Shown here one piece after another: positions 4,987-6,688 of a stretch of DNA of 6,688 nucleotides; the first letter of the stretch is position 1; each line of letters starts with the position of its first letter. Source of the stretch: Ruminococcus sp. UBA4385 (GTDB taxonomy: Bacteria > Bacillota_A > Clostridia > Oscillospirales > Ruminococcaceae); the NCBI GenBank assembly GCA_002391065.1, contig DGRP01000127.1, positions 1 to 6,688 on the forward strand, in the 5' to 3' direction. A program made the position numbers and the translations under genes. The notes under the pieces are model-generated. The model saw nothing but the letters and a program-made list of their open reading frames with translations. It made no database searches and was not told the DNA's origin.

Positions 4987-6324
4987 TTAGTTGATAGTCA
5001 GCTTTTTCACACGGATAGTCGGGCCTGCATCGGACACGGGCATAGCCTGACCGTTCTTTCCGCAGGTGCTTAGATCGCAGAATTCAAGGTCATTGCCGAC
5101 AGCGTCAATATTGAAGAGCGTTTCAAAAACGCTGCCTGTTATAACGTTTGCTCTTATCGGCTCTGCGAGCTTTCCGTCTTTTATGCGGTAGCAGCAGTTC
5201 GGCTGCATAGTAAAGGTACTCTGACCTGTGCCGTAGTTTACGTTATAAACGTAGATACCGTCCTCAACGCCTGCTATTATATCCTCGGGGGAGATGTCTC
5301 CTGCTTCCATATAGGTGTTGGTCATTCGCACCATAGGCGAGAAGCCGAAATCCTGCGCTCTTGCGTTTCCCGTGAGCTCCTCACCGAGCGCAGCTGCTGA
5401 GTTTGCATCGTGCAGCCTTCCTGTGAGGACACCGTTTTTTATAAGCCATGTTTCCTTCGGCGCTGTGCCCTCGTCATCGTAGGCTATGTAGCCCCTGTGG
5501 AGCATATCTCCGCTGTCGCATATTGACACCAGTTCGCTTCCGACCTTTTTGCCCATTACCCATTCTTCCTGCAGAGTCTTGTCATTGAGCATAAAGTCAG
5601 CCTCGCTCTTGTGTCCGAAGCTTTCGTGGGTGAACATTCCCGTAACAATGGGCGCAAGCACGCAGACGTAGTCTCCGGGGACAACATCGACCGCATTCCT
5701 GGCGTAGTCAAGATAGCGAGCTATCCTGTCAAGCACCTCCTGCTCATGACCCGAAAGAAGCTTGAAGTCCATTCCGCCGAAGGTTCTTCCTGCCGAGGTC
5801 TTTGCATCATTCACGAAAATATCGCACCACATATTAATAAAGCACTGCTGATAATCCTGAACTATCTCGGCACCCTTGCTTGAATAGAACTCCTTTACCG
5901 TATGCTGATGATAGTAGCCTGCATACCATTGCTTTACCTCCTCGGGGAGATCATCAAAGCAGGCAGAGATGTAGTGCTGAACCAGCTCCTCACGCTGAGC
6001 CCTTGTGGTTTTGCGAAGGTCATTCTCTCCGTCAAAGCGAAGCACCTTATCCTTATGCACCTCAAACATTTTCACAATGGGATCATTGTCTATATCGGGG
6101 TCGGGCTCTGCTATAGACGCAAGATCGTCAAGCTCCGACTGTATTTTATCAAGGTCATTGGTAACGCTTGTGTACCAGAGCTTTCCGTCATAGACCCTTA
6201 TCATAGCTCCGTTTACCGCTGTTTCGGAGTTTTGCTTGACATCTCCGTTTGATACGCTGTAATTCGCCGCCCGGCGGTGCTCTATGCGTATATCACTGTA
6301 GAGACCCTTAGGAAAAACATACAT
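4987..6324 (-). CDS. tldD: TldD family zinc metalloprotease, catalytic subunit
   Basis: A 445-residue cytoplasmic protein. The zinc and catalytic motif HESFGH (HExxxH) is at 233-238, and the expected third ligand is Cys421 in STCGKNGQ near the C-terminus. The segment between them has the family pattern: DEG-TAP (284-289), GRLHDANSAA (302-311), TGNARAQD (318-325), and GTGQSTF...CYRIKDGK (365-385). All known essential residues are therefore present, and with TldE it should form an active protease that threads and cuts unstructured peptides. E. coli TldD is about 480 residues, so this one is somewhat shorter, mainly N-terminally. I chose the ATG at 6322-6324 because GAGGA (6333-6337) is 8 bases upstream; a TTG seven codons earlier lies inside the promoter palindrome and before the ribosome site. 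It is the first gene of the operon and has a strong promoter. Confidence 0.95.
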   Translation of the reverse strand: MYVFPKGLYSDIRIEHRRAANYSVSNGDVKQNSETAVNGAMIRVYDGKLWYTSVTNDLDKIQSELDDLASIAEPDPDIDNDPIVKMFEVHKDKVLRFDGENDLRKTTRAQREELVQHYISACFDDLPEEVKQWYAGYYHQHTVKEFYSSKGAEIVQDYQQCFINMWCDIFVNDAKTSAGRTFGGMDFKLLSGHEQEVLDRIARYLDYARNAVDVVPGDYVCVLAPIVTGMFTHESFGHKSEADFMLNDKTLQEEWVMGKKVGSELVSICDSGDMLHRGYIAYDDEGTAPKETWLIKNGVLTGRLHDANSAAALGEELTGNARAQDFGFSPMVRMTNTYMEAGDISPEDIIAGVEDGIYVYNVNYGTGQSTFTMQPNCCYRIKDGKLAEPIRANVITGSVFETLFNIDAVGNDLEFCDLSTCGKNGQAMPVSDAGPTIRVKKLTIN

Positions 6325-6343
6325 AATAACTGTCCTCGCTTTC

Positions 6344-6361
6344 AATGTAATGAATTACATT
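6344..6361. promoter_or_regulatory. Palindromic operator candidate at the tldD transcription start
   Basis: AATGTAATGAATTACATT has perfect 8-base arms around a 2-base centre. It overlaps the last bases of the -10 (6359-6364) and is centred near the predicted start site (about 6352), where a dimeric repressor would block transcription. I do not recognise a specific regulator for it. An mRNA hairpin role is less likely because it would be at the extreme 5' end. Confidence 0.6.
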
Positions 6362-6387
6362 ATAACATAGTTTTAAGAAAATGTAAA
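6359..6387 (-). promoter_or_regulatory. Promoter of the tldD-tldE-CPBP operon
   Basis: On the minus strand: -35 TTTACA (6382-6387, five of six consensus bases), a 17-base spacer and a perfect -10 TATAAT (6359-6364) with an extended TGT before it. This is the strongest promoter in the window. Transcription would start near 6352 with a leader of about 28 bases. Confidence 0.85.
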
Positions 6388-6421
6388 GCAAAAACCTAAA
6401 AAAACACACGGACAGCACAAA

Positions 6422-6445
6422 GCGGCAGAGCCTGTGCCCTGCCGC
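6422..6445. terminator. Hairpin, possible terminator of a gene beyond the window
   Basis: GCGGCAG (6422-6428) pairs with CTGCCGC (6439-6445) around a 10-base loop. In the minus direction a T-run (6398-6404 region) follows only after about 17 bases; in the plus direction the following sequence is GTATTCTTATTT. Neither is a textbook terminator. It sits between the tldD promoter and the repeat element, so ending leftward transcription before the operon would make sense. Confidence 0.35.
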
Positions 6446-6457
6446 CCGTATTCTTAT

Positions 6458-6656
6458 TTAAGGCAACACCGCACAACTCCTGTGCATCAGATGCGCCGTC
6501 CAGGTTTTCGTCAGATTGCCTAAATTCGACGCAGGCTTGCTGATGCAAGTCAAGGAGAATTTGGGTAATATGACGGATAAGCGGGTCGTCAAGCAGGCTT
6601 GACACGGCAGATGATGTGCAGAGGCGTTAGCCGCGGGTCGTGCGGTGTTGCCTTAA
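6458..6656 (+). mobile_element. Complete 199-bp MITE-like element with terminal inverted repeats
   Basis: The element starts with TTAAGGCAACACCGCAC (6458-6474) and ends with its exact complement (6640-6656); 19 of the outer 20 bases match between ends. Inner arms also pair: 6509-6527 and 6557-6575 are inverted repeats with 16 of 19 matches, and the centre forms CTTGC/GCAAG (6536-6549). A further stem GTCAAG/CTTGAC is at 6588-6603. The unit therefore folds into one long imperfect hairpin, with extra bases in the right arm. It encodes no transposase; the open frame crossing it has no ribosome site or recognisable protein. The palindromic TTAA at each end may be a target duplication. A second, inverted copy is at 1-45. 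The remaining 6657-6688 show nothing identifiable. Confidence 0.8.
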
Positions 6657-6688
6657 GCCGAATTGCCGCAGGCGTAATGGCAGCAGCG

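Noticed and set aside
6325..6345. Upstream TTG start for tldD
   Set aside because: It lies upstream of the GAGGA ribosome site and inside the start-site palindrome; the ATG at 6322-6324 has correct spacing.
6396..6605. Minus-strand open frame of 69 codons across the MITE-like element
   Set aside because: It lies mostly in the inverted-repeat element, has no ribosome site and reads into the tldD promoter region; it is a by-product of the repeat sequence.

Overview
The window looks like chromosomal DNA from a low-to-moderate-GC Gram-positive anaerobe, most likely Ruminococcus or a close relative (Oscillospiraceae/Ruminococcaceae). This rests on strong AGGAGG-type ribosome binding sites, canonical TTGaca/TATAAT promoters (often with an extended TGn -10), protein families common in gut and rumen Clostridia, and GC-rich structured intergenic repeats. 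The genus is an inference; no rRNA or other marker is present.

There are six credible genes in two convergent blocks. On the left, a LysR-type regulator (42-950, minus) is divergent from a two-gene plus-strand operon: a 70-residue Cys-rich protein (1088-1300) and a DUF3737-type right-handed beta-helix protein (1297-2148), overlapping by 4 bp. Both promoters are visible in the shared gap. A T-N11-A inverted repeat between them overlaps the -35 of the plus promoter, so the regulator probably controls this operon. On the right, reading leftward, are tldD (4987-6324), tldE/pmbA (3763-4974) and a CPBP-like membrane protein with a degenerate first motif (3028-3741). They are spaced by 12 and 21 bp and driven by one strong promoter with a palindrome centred near the expected transcription start. 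A last minus-strand gene of unknown function (2483-2935) has its own promoter but no terminator separates it from the CPBP gene.

The two blocks converge on 2149-2482, which has no gene. It holds two copies of the same bidirectional terminator hairpin, 287 bp apart, bracketing a series of perfect hairpins including a three-way-junction-like module. This looks like an insertion or duplication inside one ancestral terminator.

A 199-bp non-coding element with 17-bp perfect terminal inverted repeats (TTAA-GGCAACACCGCAC) lies at 6458-6656. One end of a second copy, in inverted orientation, occupies 1-45 and supplies the stop codon of the LysR gene. All six genes therefore lie between inverted copies of one MITE-like family.

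The most notable points are the tldD-tldE-CPBP operon without a visible precursor peptide, the MITE-like pair, the split terminator, and the 19-residue cysteine ladder in the DUF3737 protein. I see no CRISPR array, tRNA, rRNA or transposase gene.
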